A stretch of DNA of 64,000 nt from Crambe crambe (lineage: Eukaryota; Porifera; Demospongiae; Poecilosclerida; Crambeidae), in contig OZ004581.1 of the NCBI GenBank assembly GCA_963924555.1, positions 8,037,338-8,101,337 on the forward strand, read 5' to 3'. A program made the translations under genes and the position numbers. This document shows positions 23,401-34,614 of this stretch, piece by piece (within the stretch, counting starts at the first letter, position 1; every line of letters starts with the position of its first letter). The notes under the pieces were generated by a model that did not search any database, had not been told where the DNA came from, and was given only the letters and a program-made list of their open reading frames with translations.

Positions 23401-26400
23401 AGCTGTTTAGAGAGTATCTCATACAGTTCATCAGCACAGTGGAATAGTGACACACGCTCAAAAGCAAGTTCGTTACTATTAGCAATGTCACAGTTTTCAT
23501 TCATCGTCGCACTGGTGCTCTCCCAAAAGATTTTGGCGTACACAAAGGGTCTAAGTGTGAAGTTACAGGGAAGATATGTAGATGTGATTCGTGCTCACCA
23601 AGATGTCAAAGATGTGATAACTGCCATAAAGAGAATTCGGTCAAGGGTGGATGATTTCCATATGCGAGTGTATAAGCAGGTTCAAGATATGAGCAAGCTT
23701 GTAAATGTGATGGAGTCAAAGCCTAGACAAGCAAATAGGCAACAACACAGACAGAATATACCATCAAACAGTAATACTGAGTATTACAAGCTCAACTACA
23801 CAATTCCAATGTTGGATCATTTTATTAATGAATTGGATACTCGCTTTGATGAAAGTTCTTCAAAAAGCTTCATCGAATTCAGGCAGCTCTTGCCATCAGA
23901 AGTGGTTAGTAATCCATCTAAGTCCATAAATGATTTTGCTAACATCGTACAATTTTACAAGGACGACCTTCCTTCTATCAACTCTTTTGAAGCAGAAGTT
24001 GATCTGTGGTATTGTAAGTGGAGAAGGGAACAAGAAATGGCTCGTAAACTAGATACCCTTGGAAAAACCTTATCTCATACTGATCGTGAATATTTTCCCA
24101 ACATCCACACGATGCTAGTAATTGCAGTTACTTTGCCAATTACATCTTGTGAGTGTGAGAGATCTATTAGTGCATTACGTTTTCTCAAGACTTGTCTTAG
24201 AAGTACAATGTCTCAGGAGCGACTGAATGGACTTGCAATGCTACAATATCACAAAGATATCCATATTTCACCAGAAGAAGTGGTAGAAGAATTTGCAATG
24301 CGTCAGCCCCGCAAACTGTTGCTTATTAATCAAAGTGAAAAATAACATACTCATTTTTTAATGTCTGTATATCATCTATATAATATAGCTAATACCATTT
24401 ATTATTATGATAGCACCAAAAGGGGTGTGGTTGGCGAAAATGGGCGTGGCTAGGCAAAAAATTTCCGTGCACATATTTCTACCTACTAGCTAAGCCATCC
24501 CCTTATAATTCTCCTAGATCCGCCCCTGCCAGGGTTGCTTCGTCCAGAGGAGCTGGACCGAGAAGACTTTCCAGGATATCGTAAGTTTTTCCACCAATGC
24601 AGCTCAGAAGCACTGAAGCCTGTATGCCATCAGGAATAGAATTAGCCCTGAAATAGATTTTAGCCCTAGCAGTGTAGGACTTGACAGACTCATTTTCTGC
24701 ATCAAACTCTGGAAGTGATCCATATGTGGCTGCTACCACTGTAGTCGCCATCCTCGTCGCCAATGTTATACTTATAGTTGAGGGAAAATTTAATAACAAC
24801 AATAGCTACAAAGTCTGATCTATCTGAACTAAAAGTTAACTTCTTATAGCATGCTAATCACAAAAACCAACCACAGATGAATAGACAATAATACAAAGGT
24901 TAACTAACAATCACACAAAGACAGTACACACACAGATACACTACACCTTTCTTTCCCCCACCCCCAAGAAAAAGGAAAGAATGGGTCTGGCTACGCGAGA
25001 CTATATTAGATAATAGATAAAACTTAAATAGCTAAATAAATTCTTCCAGAGACTGTGTATGTGCCTACAAAAGAAAAAAGATAGGTTTATGTAAAGCTGG
25101 CTTTGTATAGACTATAGTACTGTACTGTAGCCTCATGTCAAATAATCACTGCATACTCTCACTTCAAACATTACTGCCACCCTCAATTCTTTACTTACAC
25201 AAACTTATTTTCAACTTCAAGCACTAAAAAAAGGATAGAAACAAGTGAGCGCAAAAAATTTCTTCTAAATAAAAAGTTAAGTAGGGATAGCCTAAAATCT
25301 AACTAGGCTGTATAATGTACTGCAGCCTCATATGAAAACAATCCTACTTTTACAACGGCCCATAGCTAGCTAAAGGCAGTGAATGTAAATGTAGGGATTG
25401 TTTTCATACGAGGCTGCAGTACATTATACAGCCCAGTTAGATTTTAGGCTGGTACGTCAATAGCTAACGGGCATAGTTAATAATACGCATGCGCATACAT
25501 TCGTTCAACCTTTGACCCCACAAATGAAACATGCCCATAGCACTTACAACAGCTAGAGCTTATTGCTTTCTACAGCATTTTGTCATAGAGGCGCTAAGTG
25601 GATTGTAGGCCTTGGCTTTCTAAGTGCTTGTGGTAAGTATTATACAGCCTCCTGTGTATGCAGCTGCCACAACCACTGAATATCTTAGCCCAATAAGTCA
25701 AAGTACAAATGACTTTCACCAACTGCTTCGCTCGCCGATTGAATATGTTACACGAACATACCCTATGGTACATGGTACATGGTACGTCCCGAATTAATAG
25801 CGCGCGTTGTGCGTGCATTTATAATGCGCATGCTCCAATTGTAATCAAGCTAGATTGTTTTCTACAGCCAGAGTCTGAAAATTATAGTTGGTTGGTTCAT
25901 AAGCACTATGCCGAGACTGTAATGTTGCAATACAATTCTCTCATTAATAATTTTTTTGCTAAGCGTGTTGCCTAACATTACCGTAAATCGGGAAAATTTC
26001 GCTGTTAAAAATAATTCGCGGTTGGCTCAAACAACGAAAATTAAACACGTGAAATATTTTCTACAACGGATTATTAAAACATTGAAATATACGGTAGGAA
26101 GCACATTGCGTATACTAGCTAGCTAGCTTGCATTGCAGTCATGTCTCTCAAGTATTTGAAGCAGAAGGATGGTCTTCCAGATCTCTGTCCTGTTCCTTCT
26201 CGGGCTATTGCTCGAGCGAATTGCGAAGTGGAGGCAGAGTTAGTTCTTTTGACCACATGTCCTACAATCGTGGTTGATTTCTTCACTGCCACCGCGTACC
26301 TGTCATTTGTTGGCTCCCTCAAACTCTAGAGACTGGCATCTCACATATCACAGTACACATGGTAGTCACAAACACAGTAAGTGGTCTGGAACTCTGCGCT

Positions 26401-27999
26401 AGCACTTGCCGCCATTTTTCTCCAGCTGGATTTAGTAGCGAAATTTTCATTGTTGAAAATAATTCGCGGGTGATTCAAAAAACGAATAATAAACACATCG
26501 AAAAAAATAAAACGCGAAGATATTTTACGCGAAATTTCCCGATTTACGGTACAACATTTGTCCCTCCCAATTACTAACCTCGTATATACCCAGGTGCACT
26601 TTTCACAAAAAAGTGGGCATGAGTACAAGACTAGATTGTAGAATTAGCTACTGAATGACCACTGATTAATAATTATACCTTACAGATAGCTACTTATGCC
26701 AAAACTAATGGACCAGAATTTTTGACACGAGAACACAACTATGCAAGGGCTGTCTGTGCTTCCGAACTCCAAAAGCATTTCTACAGCAGCAATAAAAGCA
26801 AGATCATCTACACACTGTTATGTTTGTCAATATTATTTCCATTCTTCATAATCATAGTATGCACATGTATATGTATAAAAGTTCGTGACATCGCTCATTC
26901 ACTTTCTAAACCTTCGAAACATGGAACGACAGTGGCTATGTCTTTGATTGGAGTGTATGTTTCATTTAGTATATATGTCATGGATATTCTTGCTTGTCAT
27001 AGTGCAGTCACTGCAAATCACGAATATAAAAATGATATTGAAGAGTCTTCTATAAACGTGACATTGACGATTGGAACTCTTATTTGTGACACCATATTTC
27101 TTTTGCCTTTGATCAGTGGCTTGTTTATCTGCCTTATGAAAATGTGTGATAAGAAAGACAAGTGCACAAATTGCCTCATTAGCCTGTCAGATAAACTGAA
27201 AATAGATACTAACACTTTGATTTTTCTTTGCATGTTAGTGTCACCACTGTTATGTTTCTCTTCACATGTTGGCTTCATATTGATGGCATGGCTGACAGAA
27301 CCAACAAAGAGCACAACAGTATTCATTATCTTCTATCTGGTCTTTGTATATTTATACTTAGTATTCAGAGAATGTTATCGCATTCATGTTAATTTCCGTT
27401 TCCCGTGGTGGAAAGAGGTGGGAAAGGTCTCTCACTCTTGGAACCAAAAAAAAAGTAGCAGCAGTACAACAAATCCCACGGAATTGACAAATTATACTGC
27501 TATCCCTCAGGGCCAAGAAATGGTAAGGCTCACTCAGGACCAAAATGCATCTCCCAGTGGTACTGGTAATACAACAAGTGATGATGCTGTTCAGGACCAT
27601 GGTGATCCAACAGATGAAGAATCATGTATTAATGTACAAGCCTTCTGCCTCATACTGCTGGTTCACTCTATTTTTATAGTTGGCATACCAATAATGATAG
27701 CTTTGGCTTTTATTCTCGTGCCTCTGGAAACTGCAGAATTAGTGACATATATATTCCATCTATTTAAGCTATTAGTGGTTTTAGTCTCAACCATTTTTAT
27801 ATATAAGCTTTTCTTCACTCAAAAGTTTAACATCGATAGATTCTTGAAAGTCTTTCATAAAAAGTTCAATGAAGAAAACAAGGATAAGGGTACCAATCAT
27901 ACTGGTTCAGCAGCAGAGAATGATACAGAAAAAACAGGAAAACTTGTAGCACAGTTGACCCATAAAATACTTAAACTGGATGTGAAAGCTACTAGCTAG
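14491..27999 (+). CDS. Gene B: two-exon 7-TM family member with an 11.7-kb intron
   Basis: Exons 14491-14946 and 26686-27999, phase 0, about 589 aa. The donor is CAG|GTTAGA and the acceptor TTACAG|ATA. Exon 1 gives a hydrophobic leader and the ectodomain (EDC, YIWAIGGFLLIQPP, YQCRP, SNCKC). Exon 2 gives the seven hydrophobic segments with the family's invariant blocks; the TM5-TM6 loop has SSSSTTNPTE and ASPSGTGNTT stretches. The intron contains the nested elements at 17.1-25.5 kb and the TIR element at 25979-26551. Outside them it matches the 3.7-kb intron of copy F, which supports pairing these two exons although they lie far apart. Both exons are open, so the gene may still work if the intron can be removed. 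Confidence 0.75.
14984..15005 (+). repeat. C22 homopolymer just inside intron 1 of gene B
   Basis: A run of 22 C begins 37 nt after the 5' splice site. The paralogous place in copy F has 34 C (48970-49003). Confidence 0.95.
17559..17737 (-). repeat. 3' LTR of Gypsy 2
   Basis: 179 bp, TG...CA borders, paired with 24764-24945; it carries an extra tagc near 17642 and lacks a short acac-type insert present in the partner near 24925. Confidence 0.9.
21605..24528 (+). mobile_element. complete hAT-like DNA transposon nested in Gypsy 2
   Basis: The ends CAGGGGCGGATCTAG and CTAGATCCGCCCCTG are 15-bp perfect inverted repeats around 2924 bp. The flanks carry a 5-bp duplication CCAGG (21600-21604 and 24529-24533). 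hAT elements usually make 8-bp duplications; hAT subgroups with other lengths have been named, but I could not check this one. It carries one transposase gene on the + strand, opposite to its Gypsy host. Confidence 0.93.
21706..24345 (+). CDS. hAT transposase (zf-TTF / DUF4371 / dimerisation), apparently intact
   Basis: Best model: exons 21706-21791 and 21852-24345, with a 60-nt intron (CAG|GTAGAT...TGTAG|G), 859 aa. The short first exon gives MKRKLSDSDCASSKRQ and SIRQYFLG, a Lys/Arg-rich lead typical of this transposase type; without splicing the frame would start at 21820 with an unlikely leader. Then come an acidic Ser-rich stretch, a TTF-type zinc region (about residues 140-190, CKYCVLFGKC), the DUF4371/RNase H-like core with the ADEATD motif (about residue 365), the SHRLNLCV block, and the C-terminal hAT dimerisation region (TSCECERSISALRFLK, about 785). 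No stop or frameshift was seen. It would cut and reinsert elements with matching ends. Confidence 0.88.
24764..24945 (-). repeat. 5' LTR of Gypsy 2
   Basis: 182 bp, paired with 17559-17737. It is followed after one base by the primer-binding site (24762-24750). Confidence 0.9.
25979..26551. mobile_element. 573-bp TIR element in the intron of gene B
   Basis: The ends TACCGTAAATCGGG and CCCGATTTACGGTA are inverted repeats, and more loosely the inner 80 bp too (aaaataattcgcgg on both sides). The F intron has the empty site (52471-52495, cctaacat then caacattt). Inside, a frame at 26141-26329 starts MSLKYLKQKDGLPDLCPVPS and has 62 codons. It may be the remnant of a transposase N-terminus, or a captured exon; I cannot tell which. 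Confidence 0.8.
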
Positions 28000-29250
28000 T
28001 GTGTTTAGTTTGTTATGTATAATAGTAACCTTGCTATGAACTTATTAGTGCTGTATTTCATAGTCTTTTGTGTGCCTAGTTGCTACTTACACTTTTAGCA
28101 GTTCATTACCTATGTATGTATGTATGTACCCTTAAAAACAACAAAATAAAACACAAACCAAATCTAAAAAAACATTTGTAGTAGCTAATGTATCTGCAAT
28201 TAGTATTATTGTTATTATTAGCTATGTACTATTCTGTGGTATTAAATTTAGCTATGTACAATTAGTTGTTTTCTGTAGTAATTTTTACATGCTATTAGTT
28301 GCTTTTGTAATTAAACATTCTGTGGTAATTTATGAGAAATTAGTTAATATTACTTATGAAGCATTTTGTGGTAATTTATGTGAAATTAGTTAGAATTTTT
28401 ACTAGTTAGCTACTTTGAATTATTTTATGTAGCATTTTGTGGTCATTTTTATGTACTTTTAGCTATGATTGCAGTATGTGGTTTCATTTTATATTTAGTA
28501 ATTCATGTGCAATTATAGTGTTTTTCATTTGTAAATTGTTGTGGACATGCATAAAGGACCTCTTATAACCTGTTCAGTCAGGTCATGACCCATTGAAAAT
28601 GTAAATATGAAATATGGACTCTATCAGCACTTAACTTGCTCGCTGTTAATGTTACACATAACACAAAATGCATAATAGATGAGCTAGTCGTAGATAATAC
28701 GGTGTGCATAAAGATAATAATATAGAAGTTCCATCCCCTTAATTACGGGATAGAGTGCATAGCTTTCACTTTTCCCCCGCTTTTTGTTCGTAGAGAATTA
28801 GTTTGCAACTGAGCCAACAAGAATAAATAATACGTACAGTGATTATACTAGTGGAATTGAGCAGTTATTGCTACATATCAGTCTCGAAAACTCTCCATAC
28901 CTCATAACTGCATATCATCATAACAAAAAATATTAATGATCACATGGCAAAGAATAAATAATTTAAGACTCATCTAGCTAGAGCTCATTTATATCCATGC
29001 TCTTGACTGCCAACAATATCTATTAGCTATTCGATTCTGGAATCACCGTATATGGACTGCTACAGCTACGTAGCTAGATATGCAGTTGAATAGTATAAGT
29101 GAGTGACTACTTCATACACTAGGTGGGGTTAATTTCCACACAATAAAGAGTAAGGACAGCCATTGTGTACGTCCCTTGTAGAAAACTTCATTGGCTGATT
29201 AAAGATGTCTCTTAAATGAAAATTTGTTGTTTCTAATGTGTCCACTTTAT
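28000..29250 (+). other. duplicated 3' flank of gene B, no gene
   Basis: The stretch 28000-28990 matches 54118-55210 after copy F: AT-rich, with many short phrases built on attctgtggtaattta. No coding frame or repeat ends were recognised. The match marks the right limit of the B/F segmental duplication at about 28990 and 55210. 29000-29500 shows nothing recognised apart from TAGC runs before gene C. Confidence 0.7.
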
Positions 29251-29545
29251 TGGAGGTTTCACTATTATCTTATATCATGAAGACTAAAAGGTGGTAGCTA
29301 TGCATACTATGCAAGGGACAATTACAACAGTCCACATGCTTATGAAAAAGTAGGTGTGGCAATATTATAGAGCCGTATGTATAAGGCTTTGTGCTCCTGA
29401 AGCTGGTGGGCGGAAATAGTAGGAGGAAATGTGGGTGGTGTTCAGAGTTTAAGAGTAGCTAGCTAGCTGTATCATAATAACCACGTGGTTATTGCGCATG
29501 CGCACCAGATTGGGAACGAAGCTCGAAGCTAGCTAGGGCTAGAGA

Positions 29546-32500
29546 ATGGCTGAATTGGGAGTGATACTAATTTCCATGATCTTTGTTCTTGTTTCTGCTC
29601 GTGATTTGAGTCTTCAAGACTGCGATACCAAATTGAGTGTGCTAGAGACTGCCTTGTATGAAACTGGAAACAACCCACTTCAACTCAATAGAATATTCTT
29701 CCCACCTCATAGAGCGAAATCGAGATTCATTAGAATTATCTATTCGTTCCAGAACGAAGCTGGTGAACTGGATGGCTGTGATGTCAGCTATATATGGGCC
29801 GTTGGAGGATTTCTACTAATGCAACCTCCGACGATCTTTCAGTTTACATCATTGTTTTTCAATTATCCTAACAATGATCTGAAAGACCTTCATCTGCAGC
29901 TACCGTACGAGTGTAGACCTCTTATAATCACCTCCAGTAGCAACTGCTCATGTTTTGGTGATGATACTGACCTCATGCTAAATATTGTGACTCAGCAGGT
30001 TAGTATAATATGATCCCCCCGGGCTCCAATTGTGCTAGCATAATTTTAGAATAATTACCCCTAAAGAGTATAATTTTTGAAAGGAGTGTTTTGCTGGTTA
30101 GACCTTCATCAGGGGCTTCTGAATTAGTAGCTATTTTTTCATTTTTTCTGGGATTTTTGTTCAGCCCCAAAGACGACGGCAGTATGGCTGTCAAAACATG
30201 TTGGATGACTTTTAGGTTGGAGATAGCTATGTACGTATAACCAACCAAGTGAACCACTAAAGAGTATTCATGAACAACAAGATCTTGTGTTGTAAGACTA
30301 TGTTGAAACCTCATTAACGCTACAATAACATTAGACTTTCTTTTGATGAATAATAGAAGTATCCAAGGGAATAAAAAAATAGGGAATAATTATTCTCAAT
30401 ATTTTAAGCACAATTGGGTCAAGCCTAACTGATCCCCCCCCTCCCCCTTTTTCCATGCACAGCAGCTATAGTGGTGTCTACATAATGTAAACTTTCCAAG
30501 TTCTGTACTGTCCATTCCTCAAACAAAAATTTCCCTTGCAAGTGGATGAGAAAATTATACCCCCTGCAGAATCATTTCCTCAATTATAATATTATATGCT
30601 AAAGTTATTAATTTGAAGAGTGTTTGTATTGCTATAGCGAGTACTAGGGAAATGTGTAACATTTTTGACAGCGAGTGAGCAAGAAGCAAGTTTTGGCTTA
30701 GAGCTGATAAGCTCGATTCATTTGTGTTTTTTTTTTTTTATGTAAGTGGTAGGCAGCTGCATGTGTAGAAAGCTGTACGACTTACCTCAAAGCACTTAGA
30801 TAAGTCTAGTGCCTACAATCCACCCTGCAGCTATGTAGAAAATCAAACAATCCATAAATGCACACATGTGTGTATGCCTTGTGAGTGTAGACCTATAGAT
30901 ATATAGCTATATAGAATAATTTCAATGAGTCATGACCTGAGAGTCAGCTCGCTGAATAATATGGCATTATAATTATAGCTACCTGAAGTAGTATTTTATC
31001 AAGCTCATTAGTAGTTGTACATAGCTAGACTAGCTAGCTACTTATAATTATACCTTATGACCCCCACCCTCACCCTCATCAGTTTACCTACAGGGCCATT
31101 ATAATCGAATTTCTATACTGCAGGCTGAGGTAGATTATGCCTGCATAATGTTCAGTACTTATAATTCCAGAATAATGGGAGTTGCTGCAAGCCTGAAAAC
31201 AAAAGCGCCCCATTTACACAGGGGTTTTAACCCGGATTCGACCTGGATTCGCTTCGCGTGTGAACGGTACCAACCCAGATTCCAATCCGGGTAGCCCAAC
31301 CCACATCAATTAAGTGGATCGGAGTCCGGATTGAATCTCAACCCGGGTTGGGCACACATGTAAACATGGCTAAAGACTTCACTATCCACTTTTGTTCATT
31401 GCCTGAGGTGGTTTCTTGCTATACTGTGACAGTGCCTATAGCTACCTACCAAGGATGAGTCACATATGGACAACTACATGCATGCACTGTAAAAACCAAA
31501 GGAATGTTCCCTGTAAACAGTATAATATGTATGCAGTTTATACCTTAATGTTTACAGAGAGAGACACGTATGCAACACACATGCACTTTCATTTTTAGAG
31601 TGTATGGTTTATGGCAGTGACTGGGCAAGCATATTAAAACATTTAGCTTATTTATAGTGGGGAATGATTCAATTGGTGCATTTGAGGTAATAATATAGGA
31701 GCATTGTGGAATAGAATAACAAAATCTTGAGCATTATCTACGTACATAGCCTAGCTAGACTGTATCAACTCCGGACCTGTGGATTTTCCATGAATAAAAT
31801 ATTACAGCAGATTGCAGTGACCTCATGCTTGTGGCTGTTAACTGGAATGGAATGGTAGAATAGAATACTGGATGCTGGACTCTCGCAATAAAATAAAAAA
31901 AATTGGAGAAAGAAGTTGTTTGTGTGCATTACTGAGCTGGGAAGTCTTAATTATGCGGTGAACACACCACCTAAACACAGGAAATACTAATACACGTTTC
32001 CATTCCTCGTGTTAAGATGGTTTGGCAAGAATCGAGTACAAATTATTAAAAAGCATAGGAGAAAAAGTTACCCCTGAGAGTGGATGACGAAATGGATGCA
32101 CCTGGAGTGAATTGTACGGGAATATAGCTTGAGAGGGTGAAGGATAGGTACAAAAAAAGCGTTCCAGTATTCCTTTCCACCATTCCAGTGGAATGGTCCA
32201 CTGATTCATAAAAGCCCCTTGCAACAGAACAGCAAAACCAAAATTTACTTTAGCCTCCTTTCAAAGGACTTAACTGTGGCTAAGGAGTTGGGCTACATGA
32301 AAGGATGCTATGTAAATTTTGGTTTAGTATAAGATCACTGCAGCCCTGAACATATAGGAATGTCTTCCATGTACTTCAACAGTAGCTAGCGAATAATCGA
32401 TTTTCCCATCTTGTATTAGACTCACTTTCACCATGTAAATCTTATATATAAACACACTCTATATGAAAACAACTGATTAATGATTATCGAGCAACTGCTC

Positions 32501-34005
32501 GACTATAACATCAGTAATTTGCAGGCAACTTCTATATCTATGGGGAAGGGCTTACTTGCTTGCCCAATATGACCTTATTAATATATCCTATACAGATAAC
32601 TACTTATACCAAATTTAATGCACCAGAGAATCTGGAACGAGAAAACAACTATGCAAGGGCTGTCTGTGCTTCTGAACTCCAGAAGAGATATTACAGCAAC
32701 AAAGAAGGCATGATTGTTTACACATTGATATGTCTGTCGATATTTTTTCCATTCTTTGTAATAATACTATGCTTATTCACATTTAAAAAAGCCAGTGAAG
32801 TAGTTCATTCACTTTCTAAACCTTCGAAACATGAAACGACAGTGGCTATGTCTTTGATTGGAGTGTATGTTTCATTTAGTATATATATCATGGATATCAT
32901 TGCTTGTCATAGTGCAGTCACTGCAAATCATGAATATAGAGATGATATCGACGATTCTTCTTTAAATGTGATGTTGACGGTTGGAACTCTCGTATGTGAC
33001 ACCATATTTCTTGTGCCTTTGATCTTTGGTTTGTTTCATGCTTTTTGCATCAGTGGTATGGAAATGTGTGGTAAAGAACACAAGTGTAACCGAATCCTGT
33101 CGAAATATAATAGGGTGATCAAGATTCTGTCCAAAGTGACAAATAAAGAAGAAGATACCTCAAGAGACAATGACGACGATAATAATAATATGGTTATTTT
33201 CCTTTGCATGTTAGTGTCACCACTATTGTGCATCTCTTCGCATGTTGGCTTCATATTGATGGCATGGCTGACAGAACCAACAAAGAGCACAACAGTATTC
33301 ATTCTCTACTACTTTGTCTTTGTGTACTTGTTCTTGATATTCAGAGAATGCTATCGCTTTTATTCAGATCTCCATTTCTCGTGGACATGTAAGAAGAAAT
33401 ATAATACTATAGAGTATCCTGGATGTATACAATTGGAAGAGTTAAGTAAGGACCAAGATGCATCTTCTGGCATTACCGATAGTGCAACAAAGTCACCCAG
33501 AAAGGAGCAGTCCAAGGACCAAGGTGACAGTCGTGTGTCACTAATAAAGAAAAGGGAGCAGAATGACATGGTTAATGTACAGGCCTTCTGCCTCATACTG
33601 CTGGTTCACTCTATTTTCATTGTTGGTATACCAATAATGATAGCTTTGGCTTTTATTCTCGTGCCTCTGGAAACTGCAGGATTAGTGACATATATATTCC
33701 AACTGTTCCAGCTATTAGTGGTTTTGATCTCAACCATCTTCATATATCAGCTTTTCTCTACTCAAAAGTTTAACATCGATAAATTCTTGAAAGTCTTTCG
33801 TAAAAAATATGAAGAAAACGAAAATGATAGTGCTGCTGAGAGTACTGATTCAGCTGACAAAAAGACGAGCGAGAAAAATGAGAAAGGCAAGAAACCTGAT
33901 GATACTGAAAAGGTAGGAGACATTGCAGCACAGTTTATCAAAAAATACTTTGCTGAACGGGTTGTGAGAGAGTCAGCTATTAATGCCGATGGTGCTTCCT
34001 CTTAG
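29546..34005 (+). CDS. Gene C: two-exon 7-TM family member
   Basis: Exons 29546-29998 and 32596-34005, phase 0, about 620 aa, the longest intact copy. The donor is CAG|GTTAGT and the acceptor ATACAG|ATA, with a 2597-nt intron. The ectodomain is the LQDCDTKL type shared with D and G, with RAKSRFIRI in place of the KQTSRFIRV of A, B, E and F. Exon 2 keeps all seven hydrophobic segments; the TM3-TM4 loop is lengthened by an Asp/Asn run (DNDDDNNN), and the TM5-TM6 loop and the Lys/Glu-rich tail differ from the other copies. The tail ends in NADGASS. No known domain was recognised; membrane topology is inferred from hydrophobicity. Confidence 0.85.
31200..31370. repeat. imperfect inverted-repeat segment in the intron of gene C
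   Basis: Repeated gggttttaacccggatt, aatccgggtagcccaacc and caacccgggttgggc phrases face each other, making a structured, GC-richer island of about 150 bp in an AT-rich intron. It may be a short foldback element; no clear ends. Confidence 0.4.
32232..32326. repeat. small foldback in the intron of gene C
   Basis: Arms aaccaaaatttact and gtaaattttggtt enclose further complementary parts (tagcctcctttc / gaaaggatgct). About 95 bp, non-coding. Confidence 0.5.
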
Positions 34006-34344
34006 TTAACTATGTAGTAACCTTGGATTGAACTTTATAGAGTGTGTATGTACATGTCAAGTAGCTACACTTTTAGCAGTTTGTTGTCAGTAGTGACATT
34101 TATCTTTAGTTTGCTGATGCATCTTTTTTGTCATTAATTTTATATAGAAACTGCGTAGGTAGTTATTCTGTAGTGATTTATGTGCAACTAGTTATTTTTC
34201 ATTTTGTATTAATTTTACTGCTACGTTTTGGACCTTGTACCTAAAGATTGTATCTTATTAACATAAAAATATGTTCCTAAGACAACCCACCAAACTTACC
34301 TGTATCATAGCTACATCATATGGCATCTCAACTCGAGCCTTTAC

Positions 34345-34510
34345 GCTAGTCTGGCGTAGCGGCGGGTTGGTAAGTGTCGCCGCTACCCCAGACTACCTTT
34401 ACACTAACAGTTGTGATTCTGAAGCCCTGTTGATGTTTAGGTGGAGGGTAGCCTCGTCCCCAGGCCCCTCTATCTCTGGGAGAGGCCTGGAGACGAGGTA
34501 GTCTCGCTAG
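34345..34510. repeat. two adjacent hairpins upstream of pseudogene D
   Basis: The first has arms tagtctggcgtagcggcg and cgccgctaccccagacta (about 34350-34400). The second has gcctcgtccccaggcc and ggcctggagacgagg (about 34452-34498). Each looks like the paired ends of a short foldback element. Confidence 0.55.
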
Positions 34511-34614
34511 CCAGCCGCACTTTTTTTTTTCCTGGCGCGCGAGCTAGACCTGCAGTCATAATTTTGCGCATGTGCAACAGATTGAAGGGGCTAGGGCTAT
34601 GCGCCAGCTAGAGA

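Larger units (their letters stand above)
18023..24751 (-). pseudogene. Gag-Pol of Gypsy 2, disrupted
   Basis: Gag starts near 24750 and is cut by the hAT at 24529/21604. After it come zinc knuckles (about 21170-21060), protease (IDTGAEV, about 20860), RT with YLDD (about 20000), RNase H and integrase (HHCC and the D, D, E region within 18900-18380). Lesions in addition to the hAT: a 4-bp insertion of the GCTA type at about 19874, an in-frame TAG at about 19456-19454, and a 1-nt frame change near 19105. The integrase end (19219-18023) is open. It cannot yield a full polyprotein. Confidence 0.9.
17559..24945 (-). mobile_element. Ty3/Gypsy LTR retrotransposon 2, broken and hosting a hAT
   Basis: LTRs lie at 17559-17737 and 24764-24945, flanked by a perfect 5-bp duplication CCTTT (17554-17558 and 24946-24950). 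The primer-binding site at 24762-24750 is identical to that of Gypsy 1. Near the 5' LTR (about 24750-24529) is the start of Gag; a 2.9-kb hAT then interrupts Gag, and the rest continues from 21599 to 18023. The two LTRs differ by small indels, which suggests moderate age. Confidence 0.95.
17221..25003. mobile_element. long-TIR MITE (about 391 bp when emptied) hosting Gypsy 2
   Basis: The left arm 17221-17314 (TAGTCTCGCGTAGCCA...) is the complement of a right arm made of 17526-17558 plus 24951-25003, so the right arm is split by Gypsy 2. The arms are about 85-94 bp; an 8-bp internal duplication (aggtagcc) lengthens the left one. A TA at each edge fits a Tc1/mariner-type target. The centre has a palindrome around 17382-17412 (accagaatggctgattaa). 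Confidence 0.8.
17080..25455 (+). mobile_element. repeat family Y, copy 3, split by nested insertions
   Basis: Left part 17080-17220 and right part 25004-25455 are adjacent in copy 2 (inverted, about 44797-45240). Copy 2 reads straight from catgtcatttac to aaaacttaaatagc where this copy holds the 7.8-kb MITE/Gypsy/hAT nest. The right part includes a foldback (about 25290-25440, arms around gctgtataatgtactgcagcc). No coding frame of its own. The exact outer edges are uncertain. Confidence 0.65.
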
